DNA from: Phlebopus portentosus
Lineage: Eukaryota > Basidiomycota > Agaricomycetes > Boletales > Boletinellaceae
DNA length: 64,000 nucleotides
Assembly (NCBI GenBank): GCA_037892935.1
Contig: JAYXKI010000001.1
Span: forward strand, 1,054,001-1,118,000
Direction of reading: 5' to 3'
This document shows, in pieces, positions 46,104-58,866 of the stretch. Both the position numbers and the translations under genes were made by a program. Each line of letters starts with the position of its first letter. The stretch's first letter is position 1. The notes beneath the pieces were generated by a model. That model was not told where the DNA came from. It worked only from the letters and a program-made list of their open reading frames with translations, and ran no database searches.

Positions 46104-47933
46104 ATGTCTTCCGCCGATGCTCCTCAGCCCCCTCTAAACGTTTATGGAGCCGCTTGGGGTCCTCCGCTCATCGCCACTTTCATCGCCGCCATGTTTGTTT
46201 TTCCCCTCTCCTACTGATTCTACGCCTACCTGATCTGAATCGATTATATCAGCGTATATGGCATTTCGGTCCTTCAGACCTTTTATTATTATTCTCACCA
46301 TAGCAAGCGAGATGGACTTGGCTGGCCAGCGCTTGTCGCTATGATCTTGTATGCCTTCGGAATCAAGTATTCCTATCGAGACGTAGCTGACGATTGCTGT
46401 TGTGTTTGCAGTACGTTGGACAGCGCAGCCATGGGCTTGTTCATGTATTGCGTGTATTATTATTCGATATTGTCCTGGGGTATGCCGGAAATGCTGGATC
46501 CAGATGTCAAGTGAGCTCGATTTCAACCCTCTCCTGTCCTTTTGTATTGATTGTATTTGTAGAGAATTTCCCGTAGGCCAATCCTTTGAGGTGTAAAAAT
46601 ATCACTAACGATGGCCATAATCAGACGGAGTATATCCTTACCACGTTCCTTGCCATGATAGTCCAGTGTTTCTATATCAACACGATTCGAGCCCGTAAGT
46701 CAAAATTCAATAGATAGTTTCCCCGTTACCCACCGCTTTATCCAGTCAAAGCACCAATCATTGTTACAATCCTTTTGTTCCTCACCTCACTTACCGCATT
46801 CGTGACGGGTCTCATCCTTCCGGTGGTACAGCTCAAACTCGTCTCCATTCAGAAGATCGTTGTGGCTCCACTAAACCACCTGGCATTCAACATCGCGCGT
46901 GGAACAGCACTGGCGTGTGATCTGGGAATCGTCGTTGTCCTCTGTTGGCTATTCGCGACTCGGAGGTCAGGTATTAGGAGGTCAAACAATATGCTTGATG
47001 CATTGATCATGTTCTCCGTGCAACGCGGTGTGCTACAGGCCATTGTACAGACTGGAGAGGTGCTCGCGGTGAGAAAGCTTTCCGCTTCTTTGATAATGTT
47101 AGTATGGTATTGATTGAGATAACCTTTATTTTCAGTATGCAATCAAACCAGACGGCCTGTATTTCCTGCCGTTCCATGTCATCGTGTCGCGTAGTGAGTA
47201 CAGTACTCTCCCTGTGATTCCGATCCGCTGAACTGAAACGACTCCAATGACAGTCTACTGCAACTCCCTTCTCGCCACGCTCAATTCTCGCAACTATGTC
47301 CTTTCGAAAGGACTTCCAGAATATCAGCGTGCACGCAAACGGCGCATCGATGGTCTGCAGGCAGATGTGGAACTCGGTAATGTCCGCAATAGAAACAGGG
47401 ACACTGATCAAGAACAAAGTCCAGTTCAAGAACAAAGAAAAGAACAGCGTCGGGATCCAGTAGTCCCGCCAGGTCTATCTGTTCCTGCTGCTCCTGCCCC
47501 TGCTCCTGCTTCGGCGCCTGTGGAAACGAGCGCAAGTCGCTGGGCAAGTACTATGAATGCCACGAGTCATATCCTCTCGAGTTTCCTAGAACCACCGTTC
47601 CTGTTCACGGACGAGAGCTTTGCATTGGCTTCGCGCGGTGTTCGTTCCGGAACGAGAGACACAAATTCGGTTTCAATGATACGCTCTATATCTGGATCCG
47701 AGATGCCAGTTTCCAGAGAAAACGCAAACGAAGGCACAGAAATGAGTAGTTCGAGATTTGCAGATTCGGAGGGATCAATGCAGGATTTGGGGAAGGCAGA
47801 GTCGATGGGTTCCATCAGCATAAGTGATGCTTACAGGTCCGGCGGAACTTCTTCAAGCCAGAACAGTCCTATTACGCCAGGAAATAAAGACGGTGATGCG
47901 GTCGAAGCGTATGGTGTCGTCAATCTAAGTTGA
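46104..47933 (+). CDS. DUF6534 multipass membrane protein
   Basis: Start ATG 46104: MSSADAPQPPLNVYGAAWGPPLIATFIAA, then across introns YGISVLQTFYYYSHH, AALVAM/WPALVAMIL, TLDSAAMGLFMYCVYYYSI, a PIIVTILLFLTSLTAFVTGLIL segment, ALACDLGIVVVLCWLF and a last hydrophobic FLPFHVIVSRIYCNSLLATLNSRNYV. This seven-helix pattern with the final LNSR motif is the DUF6534 family, expanded in mushrooms and of unknown function; receptors have been suggested. A long Ser/Pro/Glu-rich cytosolic tail follows to the stop at 47933. At least five short introns are needed. Confidence 0.8.
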
Positions 47934-48287
47934 TTAGAAATCGTGTTTTCATATATTTTGTCTTTACCTTCATCAATCTTTGTCCATATCTTTTGACCCA
48001 AATAGTCCAAATATTAGTGCTTGCTCTGTACTCGCCATGTCCATATATGCAAGATATTCTTTCTTGAATCCAGTCAAATGACGTGCGTCACCATATATAG
48101 AAGCTCCACCGAAGACAGGAGTGGAGGAGTTTTGCGAATAAGGCACGATCACCATCGACGTCATGACCTGTCTGTCGATCATCGTATGTGGGGCTCATGC
48201 ATATAAGAGACGCGCAAATCGGTCCAGTCAGAAACAACGACCAAGAAAGCACAACTTACAACTCATACTCTACTCTTGAGTTTTAAG

Positions 48288-49223
48288 ATGTCTCAATCCG
48301 TCAACAACGCTGCGACCAAGGCTGTCGAGTCGGGTATCTATGCCACAGAGTACGCACCTTTATAACTAATAATACTGCTTTGAGCTGAAGGTAATGCATA
48401 GACGCAGTAAACAGGAGGCGAAAGGTTACACACAGACGACTTCAGCGCTCGGCAGTGATATTAAACGAGACGCTGAGAACAAAACGTCTGAGGTACAGAC
48501 TGTTGCATCCGATGCAGCGGAAAAGGCTCAGGTATGTGCTTTCTTTCGCAGCGGTCGACGTCTTCGCTCATCGTGTGCACAGCAAAAGTTCCCAGAAACA
48601 GTAGCACAAACTGCTTCCACTGCGGATGTGCTGCAGAACAAACTGAGCGAGAAGACTAACGAGGCAGCTTCAGAAGGCAAGAAGGATGTAGAGGCTGCGA
48701 AGGCGACAGGAAACTCGTATGTTGAGCAAGCGAAGACTGTCGGCGCATCCGTGTTGGCAACTGCAGAAGTCAGTACTATTAAGCTTTGCCCTTAAAAGAG
48801 GCGCCGCTGATAATTCAATAGGGCTACGTGCAAGCTGGCCAGAACAAGCTTACTCAGACTGCTCAAAGTGAAGAAGGAGGCGTCGTGCCCACACTCGCGG
48901 GTGCTGCGAACAGTGCGTTGGGAGCTACGAAGTCTGCGCTTGGTTATGCGCAAGAGACACTACAACCTCACGTCGAGAACGCCCGAGCCACTGTCCAGCC
49001 GCACGTCGAGAATGCAGCTAGCACCGCCAGTTCATATGCACAATCCGCGGCAGACGCCGCAAAGCCATACGTTCAGAGTGCGAAGGAGATGGTAACCTCG
49101 AGCACGAATGCGAAAGAGGAGAAAGGGAAAGCAGACGTGAATAGTGAGTGGCGGTCGCGATTATGATGTGAAGAGAGTGTGAGCTGACCGTGTTGTTTTG
49201 GTCTATTTGCAGCTGTTGTCTGA
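48288..49223 (+). CDS. LEA-like hydrophilic stress protein
   Basis: ATG 48288 opens MSQSVNNAATKAVESGIYAT; exon 1 ends 48349 and exon 2 starts 48402 (RSKQEAKGYTQTTSALG). The product is Ala/Lys/Glu/Gln/Thr-rich throughout, with amphipathic 11-mer-like helices (AAEKAQ, TNEAASEGKKDVEAAK, NALGATKSALGYAQETLQPHVENA) and two near-identical HVENARATVQPHVENA units. It has no Cys/Trp core, like late-embryogenesis-abundant or awh11-type proteins that protect membranes during stress. A final intron (49144-49212) gives the end NTVV. The TATA element TATAAG lies at about 48200. Localisation is unclear. Confidence 0.72.
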
Positions 49224-49550
49224 TGTGAATATCTCATATAGGCTGTAACATGCATTTGAGAACCGTACGTGTAAGAATATACCCGGAGTGTAATCTAGTG
49301 TACTTCATAAATTGTGTATATACTGTAACTTTCACAAATTCGAGTACGTGAGTGAGAGATGACGTATGAGCTGATGTGTCGAGAGGCGTCATCTTTTTGC
49401 CAATAAGGGTAATTTGGGATCTGCACAAATTCTGTCTCCTTCCTACCCGTCGTCGTCTTACTTTGCTCTGTCTGACCTGACCAGGATACGGACATAAAGC
49501 ACCGATGTATATGCGTCAAAGTCTCTGTAACACACGATAACCCCAGGTCC

Positions 49551-51912
49551 ATGTTGGCAACAGCGAGGCTCCGTGCCGTCGCGCCCCCATCCTCCTTCAG
49601 AGGTCTCCTTGCTCACAATGCCCGGCCTCCTAACGCCTTTCCCAAATACACTCGATTAAAACTTCAACATGTCCGCCACTCATCAAACTTCCCGCGAACT
49701 CCATCTTTTGTACCATACTTTACGAAAGCAAAGATTCCATATCGTAGTTTTGGACGACGTATCTTATGGACACTCCCCATCGCAGGCGGGGCTGCGCTTT
49801 ACCTCTCGCAGAATAAACCTCTCCTTCTATCCTCCATCTTCTCGTCACCCTATCTCATCCCGGTACCTCCGCACAAATCTGACGATGAGACTTCAGAAAG
49901 CCAACCAGAAGCGCAGCTAGTGATTAACTCGCCTGACGAAGAGGATCGGTCTATCCGTGCTCGCATTCGGAGAATTCTGAACGACTGGCTTTGGGAGCCT
50001 TTATTCACTGCACGGAGATTCGCTTACTTGCTGATTATATTCGTACCTGTCATATTGACTGCGCCCGTTGTGTTTTTCGGGACCGTGGAGGTTCGAGCTG
50101 GAGGAGAACGAACAGGCACACTTTGGTGGTATAATTTTTTGGTACGCGCATTACAAATGGCCGGGCCGACTTTTATCAAGGTGTGTATGGTGAATTTCTG
50201 GTTACGATCACTGTTTTAATTCTTGTATAGCTTGCTCAATGGGCGGCATCTCGAGAAGATATATTCCCCACCGAACTTTGTAGAAGGATGGGCAAATTAC
50301 ATTCGAACGGAAAGCCTCATTCGATCCGACACACGCGTCGGGTTATTGAGCGAGTCTTTCAACGTCCATTTGAAGATGTCTTCGAAGAATTCGACGAGAA
50401 ACCTATAGGCGTCGGAGCCATCGCGCAGGTGTATCGAGCAACTTTACGAAAAGACCTTATCCCTCCATCATATCTTAATCCGAGACGACAAAGGCCATAC
50501 GGTGCGCACGCATTTGACCCTAATGTTCCCTTTGAGCCTCCTCCGTCTGTTCCTTCTACTACCGTCGCGATTAAAATCCTGCATCCTCGTGTTGTCAGCT
50601 ACGTTGCCCGCGACTTGTCAATAATGAGATTTTTCGCGCGGCTCATCAACCTCTTCCCTGGGATGGAGTGGATCTCTTTGCCGGAAGAGGTGGAGGTGTT
50701 CGGCAATATGATGGCCCAACAACTTGACCTGCGGAACGAAGCGCGCAATCTCCGCACGTTCGAATATAACTTCAGCCAGCGTAAAGCTGCAGTGTCGTTC
50801 CCTCGGCCTTTGATGCCATTCACGAGTAAAGATGTGCTCATCGAGGAATATCAGAATGCTCTTTCTCTAGAAGCATTTTTGAGGAACGGAGGGGGGCCTT
50901 ATGATAAATACATTGCCGAACTCGGTTTGGACGCGTTCCTGAACATGCTGCTCCTGGACAACTTCGGGCACTCGGACTTACACCCAGGCAACATCATGAT
51001 AAAGTTCTACAAACCATCGACGAGGTTCCTGCTAAAGGGGATGTGGGCATCACTATGGGGAACCAAGCAGCCTGAAGATCCTTTACACCCAAGCAATATC
51101 GAGTCGGACCATGATGAAGATGTCGCGAATAACCTTCGAGGGTTGATTCCTGACCCACCGGCATGGAGAAGAGAATTAAATATTCTCTCAGAGCAAGGCT
51201 ATCTCGCAGAAATCGTCTTCATCGACACAGGATTAATCACGACACTGAACGATGCAGACCGGAGGAACTTCTTGGACCTCTTCCACGCCATAGCCGAATT
51301 CGATGGGTACCGCGCAGGTCAGCTAATGGTCGAACGGTCACGCACGCCTCACCTTGCTCGAGATCCAGAGACGTTTGCGCTCAGAATGCAGCACATCGTC
51401 CTTCGCGTCAAGCGAAAGACCTTTTCCCTTGGTCAAATCAAGATCTCCGACATCCTTATAGAAGTGCTACGTGCTGTTCGGGAACATCACGTCAAGCTCG
51501 AAGCGGATTTTGTCAACACCGTCATTGCTGTGCTTCTGCTTGAAGGGATTGGAAGACAGTTGAATCCGGACTTGGATCTGTTCAAGAGTGCGCTGCCAAT
51601 CCTGAGAAAGCTAGGCCGACAGATGACTATGCAGGAATCGATGGAGTCGGTGAAAGAGCTGCCAAGGAGCGATTTGGGAGCTTACTTGAAGGTAAGCAGA
51701 CGCACTTCAGTTCTTTTTTGACCGCATGAGGCTAACTTCGATACATAGTTCTGGATGTGGTCCGAAGCACGTACTTTAGCTTCCACTGCTGTTGGAGATA
51801 TCGACAACTTGGTCAAATACGATCTGTGCGTATTCCATCTGCAATTCCTCATCCAGAGTTTTTATCTGACTATTTTTTCGTAGCTTGGTCCCGAATGTTT
51901 AAACGAGCTTGG
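49551..51912 (+). CDS. Mitochondrial ABC1/ADCK (UbiB-like) kinase, YPL109C homologue
   Basis: Exons 49551-50180, 50231-51691, 51749-51825 and 51894-51912 join to 728 residues. The Arg-rich N-terminus and one membrane helix (AYLLIIFVPVILTAPVVFF) suggest the inner mitochondrial membrane. The atypical kinase core shows LAQWAASRED (KxGQ-like region), the Ala-rich GVGAIAQVYRA loop near 270, AIKILHP lysine near 326, HSDLHPGNIM catalytic loop near 456 and VFIDTGL metal site near 538. The ADCK/UbiB family supports coenzyme Q biosynthesis and lipid homeostasis. YPL109C-type genes are known neighbours of mushroom A loci, which supports the identity of this region. Confidence 0.9.
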
Positions 51913-52176
51913 CAATCATGGTGAATAGACAAACTTGCAAGATCGCTTCTGCATATGCTTTTATAGTGCTATACTTTGTAATAATTTTTAGCTACTGGAG
52001 TCGTTTGAAGTTGAACGCGTATTGGTTTCTTTTGTTCAAGTTGAAAGCAAAATGAATCGATCGAAATGCTATCGGGTATGCTTGATAAGCGCTATAGAGT
52101 GGTAGTACTCAGCTTTGCATCAGATTGAAATCATCCATACACAAGGACCTGCCTTCGTATAACGGCCGTTCGCGTG

Positions 52177-53451
52177 CTACACGACTACAATGGAGCCCAT
52201 TTTCTCGTCACTCTCTGAGTCAGACTCTTTTACTTCGCTTGTTGACGGGACGCCAGCTGGGACGTCAAGATTCACGTCAATGTTGTTCGGTACGGGAGGT
52301 GGTGTAGGATCAACAGGCGGTGGTCGTAAGGCCGTGGCTTGCCATCCGTTCGCGAAAGACGCGAGAGCTGCGATGAGTCCGAATACTCCAACCCAGATCT
52401 GAAGGAAATTGTAAGAAATCTTGAGGATACTGAATTTATTGAAGCTTACATCGTTCGAAAAGAGGCCCTTCTCTAACGACCTGTAGGTAATAAGGAATGC
52501 ATGAGACACGGGTTTAGATCACTAGAAATAGATACGCTTACCAATGGATCGTGAGCGGCACATTTGCCAGATTCTCAATGAATTCATTCCTAAGAACAAA
52601 CTTCCTCTTCGCAAGGTCTGCCTTCTCCACCTCAGCATCTCCATTACTCCTCGACTTCGCGAGAGCCCTTTCACGTAGTCTCAACAGGCGTGCGTCCTCA
52701 CGCAGGTGCGAGAGGTGTAAGAACACATAGGCCGCCCATGCGCGCGTCGACCAGAGCGCGAGTTTCGACGCGTTCAATTTGACGGAGAGGTTCTTCGCGA
52801 AGGGGACGGATAGATCGATCTTCTCAGGGAGGATCCCGTGAGTACGTAGATAGTAGAGGTGCTCGAAAGGGTAGTAAAGCAGCATGGACCACCCCTGAAT
52901 TCTCTCAATTGTTAGGAGTTTTCGTGTCGGGGCCGGCATGCGCTCAAGGGATGTAAGCCATTGGTATATCGGAAGGAGACCTAGAATGTCCTGGTCTTAT
53001 AACACGTTAAGCGCATTCTATAGCAGTTGACGTACCCCAGAATCTATACAGCATCCTAGAGTCGCCTATAAGCGAATACAGTTTGGACAAGGGTCCGGAA
53101 GCGGAGCTTATTGCGTCTTTCCTCTTCCCATAACGGTATTGCAGTCTTGCTCGAAACTCGAGGAAAGGGATAACGAGTTTTAGAACATATTGGATGATCT
53201 ACCCCAATATGTATTTAGAAAATTTGCTTGTATTTTAAACTGCACGAAACATACAGAGAAGAACTTGCTGGTTGGAACAAGGGTTAGTAACAGTAATGAA
53301 GCAACAGCATGGCAAGAACATACTCTGTTCCATTCCAAGTGCTGAGGTATCTGACGGCATGGTCAAGCTTCTCAGACGTTGGTGCCCGCCCAAACGCGCC
53401 GAGCACCGAGTCATTCAGAAAAGCAAAAGCGAGGTCCTTTGAATCTGACAT
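52177..53451 (-). CDS. PEX11: Peroxisome proliferation protein PEX11
   Basis: Start chosen at 53451 (MSDSKDLAFAFLNDSV); an in-frame ATG at 53550 would add an unusual hydrophobic N-terminus. The protein reads LDHAVRYLSTWNGT, then a 13-nt exon (53267-53255) supplying KFFS, then IIQYVLKLVIPFLEFRARLQYRYGKRKDAI, SRMLYRFWGLLPIYQWL, ERIQGWSMLLYYPFEHLYYL, and a last helix IWVGVFGLIAALASFANGW before an acidic tail. This is the full PEX11 order: amphipathic helices that curve the peroxisomal membrane, then a membrane anchor. All joints checked keep phase. Confidence 0.88.
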
Positions 53452-53655
53452 GGCGGTGGTGAAGTTCGAGACGAAGACCGCACATGATAAGATTAGAATT
53501 GACCCGATATAGCCGAGGACGCGACCCACGCGACCTGAAAAGGAAAACATGGATTAACAGACTATTTGACTTGACGAATCACTTGTTCTATTTCCAAGAT
53601 TTCTATAGATTGACAGCAAAATTACATCTAACAATCAGATAAATTGGTACGCAGA

Positions 53656-55501
53656 CTATAGCCTGGCTTTCTGGTTGTTCCTAGCTCCAAGATAATGGAT
53701 GGCAGCGCTGCGAGTCTCTTCTAGCCATTCCTTCACGATATCTTCTTCGTATGCATTCAAGTCGACGCAACTGAATAGCATCAGTTGTTTCCGCTGCGTA
53801 ATAGCTCCGAGATAAAGCTCTGAAGGGCGGCAGCGCAAATGGCGCTTGGCGTCTACTATGTGCAATCTTGGTCGAGGAGTCTAGAGCCAAAAAAAAAAGG
53901 TAAGTGAGTTCTGAAAGCGGGTGTACAGAAATATTGAAACTGTACTGTACATTCACGTTATAAGGATAGTCATACGGTAGCACTGCATCCCGCTGTGTGA
54001 ATTGCTCGTCAGTTTGATGCATTCTGATATAAGAGTATGAGATAGAATGAGGCATACACTTCCAAGAGTTGCTCCGCCGTTGGTAAATACGCAAAAGCGA
54101 TGGTTATAGGTGCTTGGGACGTCCTTCGATGCATTTGCGTTTCCTGCTTGCTTTGCTCTCCAGGCGAGTCCGACTGCCTTCGCGAGGATGACGCGCCGAG
54201 GAGTCTGGACCGTGTGAAGCTCATGAAAAAGCGGACTTCGCAACTGCGTTTCCAGTTGTGCCTGAATGAGACGGGAGCGATGAAGAAAGCGCGCCCGAGA
54301 AAGCAGATCGGAGAATGATGGGGTGTCCCGGCCTCCTGCAATTTCTTTGCTTGGCATAAAAGGTAGCGTAGAATAACTGAAGGTGATAGCGAGACAGATT
54401 TCATTCATGCCGCCATGCCGAAACCAATCACGATTCAGATAGGGTCGAAAGTTTACTGGTCCTCCGAAATGCATGGGCTGTATGCGTCGATACTCCCATT
54501 CCTCGTCATTAATCAGCGGTGTGCCCTTCTCGTCCATTCGACGCCGCCTCTTGTGTAGCACACGCGATATCGCGAGCTGACTTAGAACAGGTAGTGCACT
54601 GCCAAAGGTAATGTGTAGTGCTCTGCAAGAAGCGATAATTTGCTTTGAAATGTCTTCAGGGAAGAACAAAGGCAATGTGCATGACTGTGCCGGTTTGCCA
54701 TTTTCTTGGAATGGCTTCTTGGGAAGTGTATGCCCTCCCTAACATTTTTCTGATGTAACTCCAAAAAGCCTAAAGAAAGAAGCAAAAGCGTACAACTTGT
54801 TTGGTTAACCGGATGTTCAATATGACTTTGGCCGTGGCTTCTCGCCACTTCCTGCGTGCCGGGCTCATCCCGGGAATTGGATGAAGGTCCTCAATCGGCG
54901 CAAGCATTAAAAGGCGTTCCGAGAGGGGGCCTCCTTTAACCTTCACTTCATCCGATAGACTCGATAAGTCTTGAAAGAATTCGCGCGTCAACGTATTGCT
55001 CGCTACGCCATCCATAATCGAATGAATTAGGCAGATGAAAATATGATGTCGATATGGGACGTCTTTCTGGTTCACCACCCATACCCGCGCAAGAAAGGCT
55101 TTCGAAAGTGGCGATGGACCGTTTAGCAACTTTTCCGTGATCTGCCCGACGCCATCGACGTCATCGACTTCAGTTATACAAACTTCCTCCGGTCGATGCT
55201 TTTGTAGTGATTCTTCATCCACGATGAACTCAACCGTGTCCGAACCATCGAGCTCGTCAATTGATGCGCCTAACAGAGGATAACGTTGCTTCATGCGTAG
55301 CCATGCCTTCCTGACGTTCAACTCTGAAAGCAGATCGTGTTCTAAATCTGGGTCTGCATCTAGCTCGTCGTGACTGATCGTGATCGCCGTCCCATTGAAA
55401 ACAGAATCCCAGTAAAAACCTAACTCCGTGTCTCCAAGTGGCCTCCTGTAAGTAGCGCAGTCAGAACTGTTTGGCACTAATCGCCATCTGTGGGACGTCA
55501 T
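53656..55501 (-). CDS. CAT/condensation-fold acyltransferase-like protein
   Basis: Start at ATG 55501 (MTSHRWRLVPNSSD). The N-terminal half has RRPLGDTELGFYW and the catalytic HSIMDGVASN, the HxxxDG motif of chloramphenicol-acetyltransferase-like, BAHD and condensation enzymes. An intron from about 54795 leads to GKPAQSCTLPLFFPEDISKQI; the second half has ISRVLHKRRRRMDEKG, PMHFGGPVNFRPYL and LAITFSYSTLPF, and ends ARNNQKARL at 53656. It probably transfers an acyl group to a small acceptor; the substrate is unknown. Exon joints near 54090-53880 (block DEQFTQRDAVLPYDYPYN) are uncertain. Confidence 0.68.
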
Positions 55502-55764
55502 GTCAGTCCGAGTCGACAAATACTCACGCAACATATCTCCGACGACGCGATAAGAGCGATCAGGGATCATCAGATAAGTATGTGCAAATATGTACAAACT
55601 AATTCCAAAGAATCCAAAACAAGGAATCATAAATGAACTTATGCATACACAAAAGTTGCAGGGGACACAATACAAGTATGATACTCAGACAGCTTATGCA
55701 CAGGAGGTACGGATAGTCACAAATTTCAAATAATTCTTTGAGCCAGCCGACCTGTATGAATTCT

Positions 55765-56884
55765 TCATCCCGTCCAAACAGGCTGCGTGATAAGTGTATG
55801 AGTAGCTGTTGGTCAGCATGTCCATTGAAAGACACTTACGGGTCCCGGTTGCGTGTAGTTGGTTGGCACAGGGTAATAGACTAAAGGGAAGATCATAATA
55901 AGACTTACGAGATAGTGATTCGCGAGGGAAACTTACTGTTGATCAAAATTCCTGGCTCCTGTTAGAGAAAATAAATACACAGTGAGCGGAGGAAGTAACG
56001 TGAAGTTCGAATCGCTACTCACGTTGCCGGTATAAGCACCCGGGAACGAGACCAGAGGTCCAGGAGTGCCGCTTCCACCGTTAGCAACATTAATCTGGCC
56101 ACAAGCGATGTAGAATTGAGCACCGCCGAAACCCGATGCTGAGTGCAGGGCGATGTTCTCAATGCGAAGCAAGTACCTGTTGATACCGTAAGCTCTGTGC
56201 TGTAAGTTTTTTAGGATTAACATGAAGAAACCACGAACTGTCCGGAAGGAAGAGAGCTTGGCAAGGTGAAGACAAAGCTCTGCGTGCCTGTAAAAAGACG
56301 CGTGAGTTATTGGACCGGTATTCAGTCTGTTAAGTGAAGAGCCTGACCCTCGGAAGGGAATGAGATTGATTGTCCGCCATCTGTAATGGGAGGAAGTTCC
56401 CAGAGCTTGAACCACACAGCTCCGTCACCAGCCCAATCATCAACGTTACTAGGAGCTTTCGCCTGGGCCATGATGTAAGAGACTTGAGAGGGATTGAGTC
56501 GAAATGGAATACTCACAGCGTAGATATTAGTAGTGGACTGATGGTATACGGCCTGGTCGGAACTGAATCCTATGGTTGAACCACCCGAAACCGTAATTGT
56601 CTCTGCGGTACCTGATTGTTGCGAAGTATAACATCGCATGTCCAATGATGTCACGTCCGTTACAGGAGAGCGTGTGTTGTAGTTGTTCGTCCTCCGGACA
56701 TTTACCCATTGTGATGTCGAAGAACCATTTACAATAAGTGATGGGAAAGTATCTGATGAAGTCAACAGAAGAATGTAAACATCAAATCCAAAAGGTATAG
56801 TAGAGATTCAAAATACGGACAGTGTGCCAAAGATTGTGAGGTAAAGGCCATAAGAGCGCCTGCAAGCTGAGCTAGATACTTCAT
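55765..56884 (-). CDS. AA9 lytic polysaccharide monooxygenase, copy 1
   Basis: ATG 56884 begins a signal peptide [14 protein letters not shown]...SLA followed by His1 in SLAHYTFPSL after an intron. The N-terminal His with a later His in AVYHQSTTN forms the copper brace, and [12 protein letters not shown] carries the axial Tyr; [28 protein letters not shown] and PGAYTGN are AA9 signatures. The gene is split by about eight short introns and ends PVWTG at 55765, with no carbohydrate-binding module. It oxidatively cleaves cellulose or hemicellulose outside the cell. It is a close paralogue of the neighbour at 57744-58866. Confidence 0.9.
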
Positions 56885-57743
56885 GTTGATCAATTCCTAC
56901 GGGTCCGTTGAAACCGACAGGATCATTTATAGTATTGAAATTCTATGAGTTTGTCCGCTACATCAACATTCCTGTCGTCATCCAGATGCAATACAATCCC
57001 TCACAGGACATTCGCCAAGTCTTGACAAGGACGACACGGGAGCCATTTGTGCTGAATGAGCTGTGTCAATCTAAAGAGTGCATCCGAAAATTAGACGGGA
57101 TCAAACTCCGACAGGGTGGAAATACTAAGTCAGAATTTGAGAAAAGTCAGCAAACCTTTCTCCTCGGCAACCGCCATAACAAAAGGACTTGAATAATGCA
57201 GGTCCAAGCTTGATGATAAAGTGCATAGTGTACTTTGAATCGGTCGCGATTTTCGTTTTCGTCGTCAAAGATTACTGCGAACAGGAAGAAAGACGGAATA
57301 AATGGTATATCACCGGATTAATCCTGGAATTTCCGCTTCATAGATAGGTTCTAGCCTGTTCTAGCCCTCTTATAAATCTAACGATGGATACTTGGCAATT
57401 CGAAGCAAGATTGAGCACAGGACCAGTGCCTCATGTTCGTACTGCCCCATTTCTCTGCACATGCTCATTTTGTCGCGGAAAATTATGTGAAAAGTCTCGA
57501 CTGGATGTCGATCTACTCAAAATCCCGTGGGGTGGTCCAGGTGTCGAAGTAATAGCCGAGCCCTAGAGAGCAAAGCCAGAGAAATCTTCCCAGATAAGCT
57601 TCGGCAGAGATAATAGCGATCAGATAAGCACGAATGCGAGTGCTCATATAAAAACTCGCATGCACGTTCGGATAGCTTGCACGGAATACATGTAATTATC
57701 AGACCCAAATACTTCCTGAAGCCAACAGACTTGGATAAATTCA
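56885..57743. other. Spacer between the two LPMO genes
   Basis: Contains the promoter of LPMO copy 1. Much of it can be matched by eye to 58867-59340 upstream of copy 2 (GGGAGCCATTTGTGCTGA / GGGAGCCGTTTGTGCTGA, and a GGAATAAA...CGGA.TAATC block), showing that the duplication included upstream DNA. No gene is visible. Confidence 0.6.
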
Positions 57744-58866
57744 TCAACCCGTCCAAACAGGCTGAGTAATAAGTGTCAGCATATACAGATACACAATTGC
57801 GTGGAAAGACACTTACGGGTCCTGGTTGCGTGTAGTTGGCTGGGATAGGATAGTAGACTAATAGAAACAGAGATCAGATCCTACGTTAAACAATGACCAA
57901 TTAAAGTCACTTACTGTTGATCAAAATTCCTGGCTCCTGCAAGGGGATAGAGACGTCAGCGGAGAAACTAACGTGAACTTTGAATCAAATACTTACGTAG
58001 CCGGTATAAGCACCCGGGAATGCAACCAGAGGCCCAGGAGTGCCGTTTCCACCGTTATCGACATTAATCTGTCCACAAGAGATGTAGAACTGGGCACCGC
58101 CGTAACTCGATGCAGTGTGAATCGCGATGTTCTCCATGCGGAGTAGATATCTGTCAGGAAGAGTAAGTGCAATTAAATAACTTTGACTGGAACGAAGCAT
58201 CGACACACTGTCCAGAAGGAAGAGAGCTTGGCAACGTGAATTCGAAATTCTGTATGCCTGGGAGGCGGGTTGAAGTTCGTTAGACCAAGGGTTAAATATA
58301 TCTTCGATAAACTGACCTTCGGAAGGGAATGTGATTGATTGGCCACCATTCGTAACGGGCGGAAGTTCCCAGAGCTTGAACCATACTTCTCCGTCACCAG
58401 CCCAGCCATCAACGTCGCTCGGAGCCTTTGCCTGAGTTCTTTAACATTAGCATCATATAGACTGAAATTGAAGCGACACATTTACGGCATAGATATTAGT
58501 AGTGGACTGGTGATATACAACCTGATCGGCGCTGAATCCAATGGTTGAACCCGCCGAAACCGTAACTGTTTGGGCGGTACCTGATTCTTGCGTATCATAG
58601 CACCGGATGTCCAGCGAATTTACATCTGTGACAGGGGCTTGTGTGTTGTAGTTATTCGTCCTTCTGACGTTGACCCACTGTGTTGTCGGAGAGCCATCAA
58701 CGATAAGTGATGGGAATGTGTCTGATTAAATCAACGGAACGAAAGTTAACACGCAATCCTAGGACATATGACTCCCAGTCAGCGAAGAGATTAAAGACAT
58801 ACAGTGAGCCAAAGATTCTGAGGCGAATGCCGCAAAAGCAAGTGCAAGCTTAGCCAGGTACATCAT
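57744..58866 (-). CDS. AA9 lytic polysaccharide monooxygenase, copy 2
   Basis: ATG 58866 opens MMYLAKLALAFAAFASESLAH, a signal peptide ending at the catalytic His1, with the first intron right after it, as in copy 1. The rest parallels copy 1: [79 protein letters not shown] and the end PVWTG. Intron positions and spacing also match. Both copper-ligand histidines and the Tyr are intact, so the enzyme should be active. Extracellular; substrate specificity cannot be told. Confidence 0.9.

Noticed and set aside
53452..53550. PEX11 start at 53550
   Set aside because: It would add a hydrophobic segment not found in PEX11 N-termini, and it starts just before an acceptor-like CTTTTCAG.
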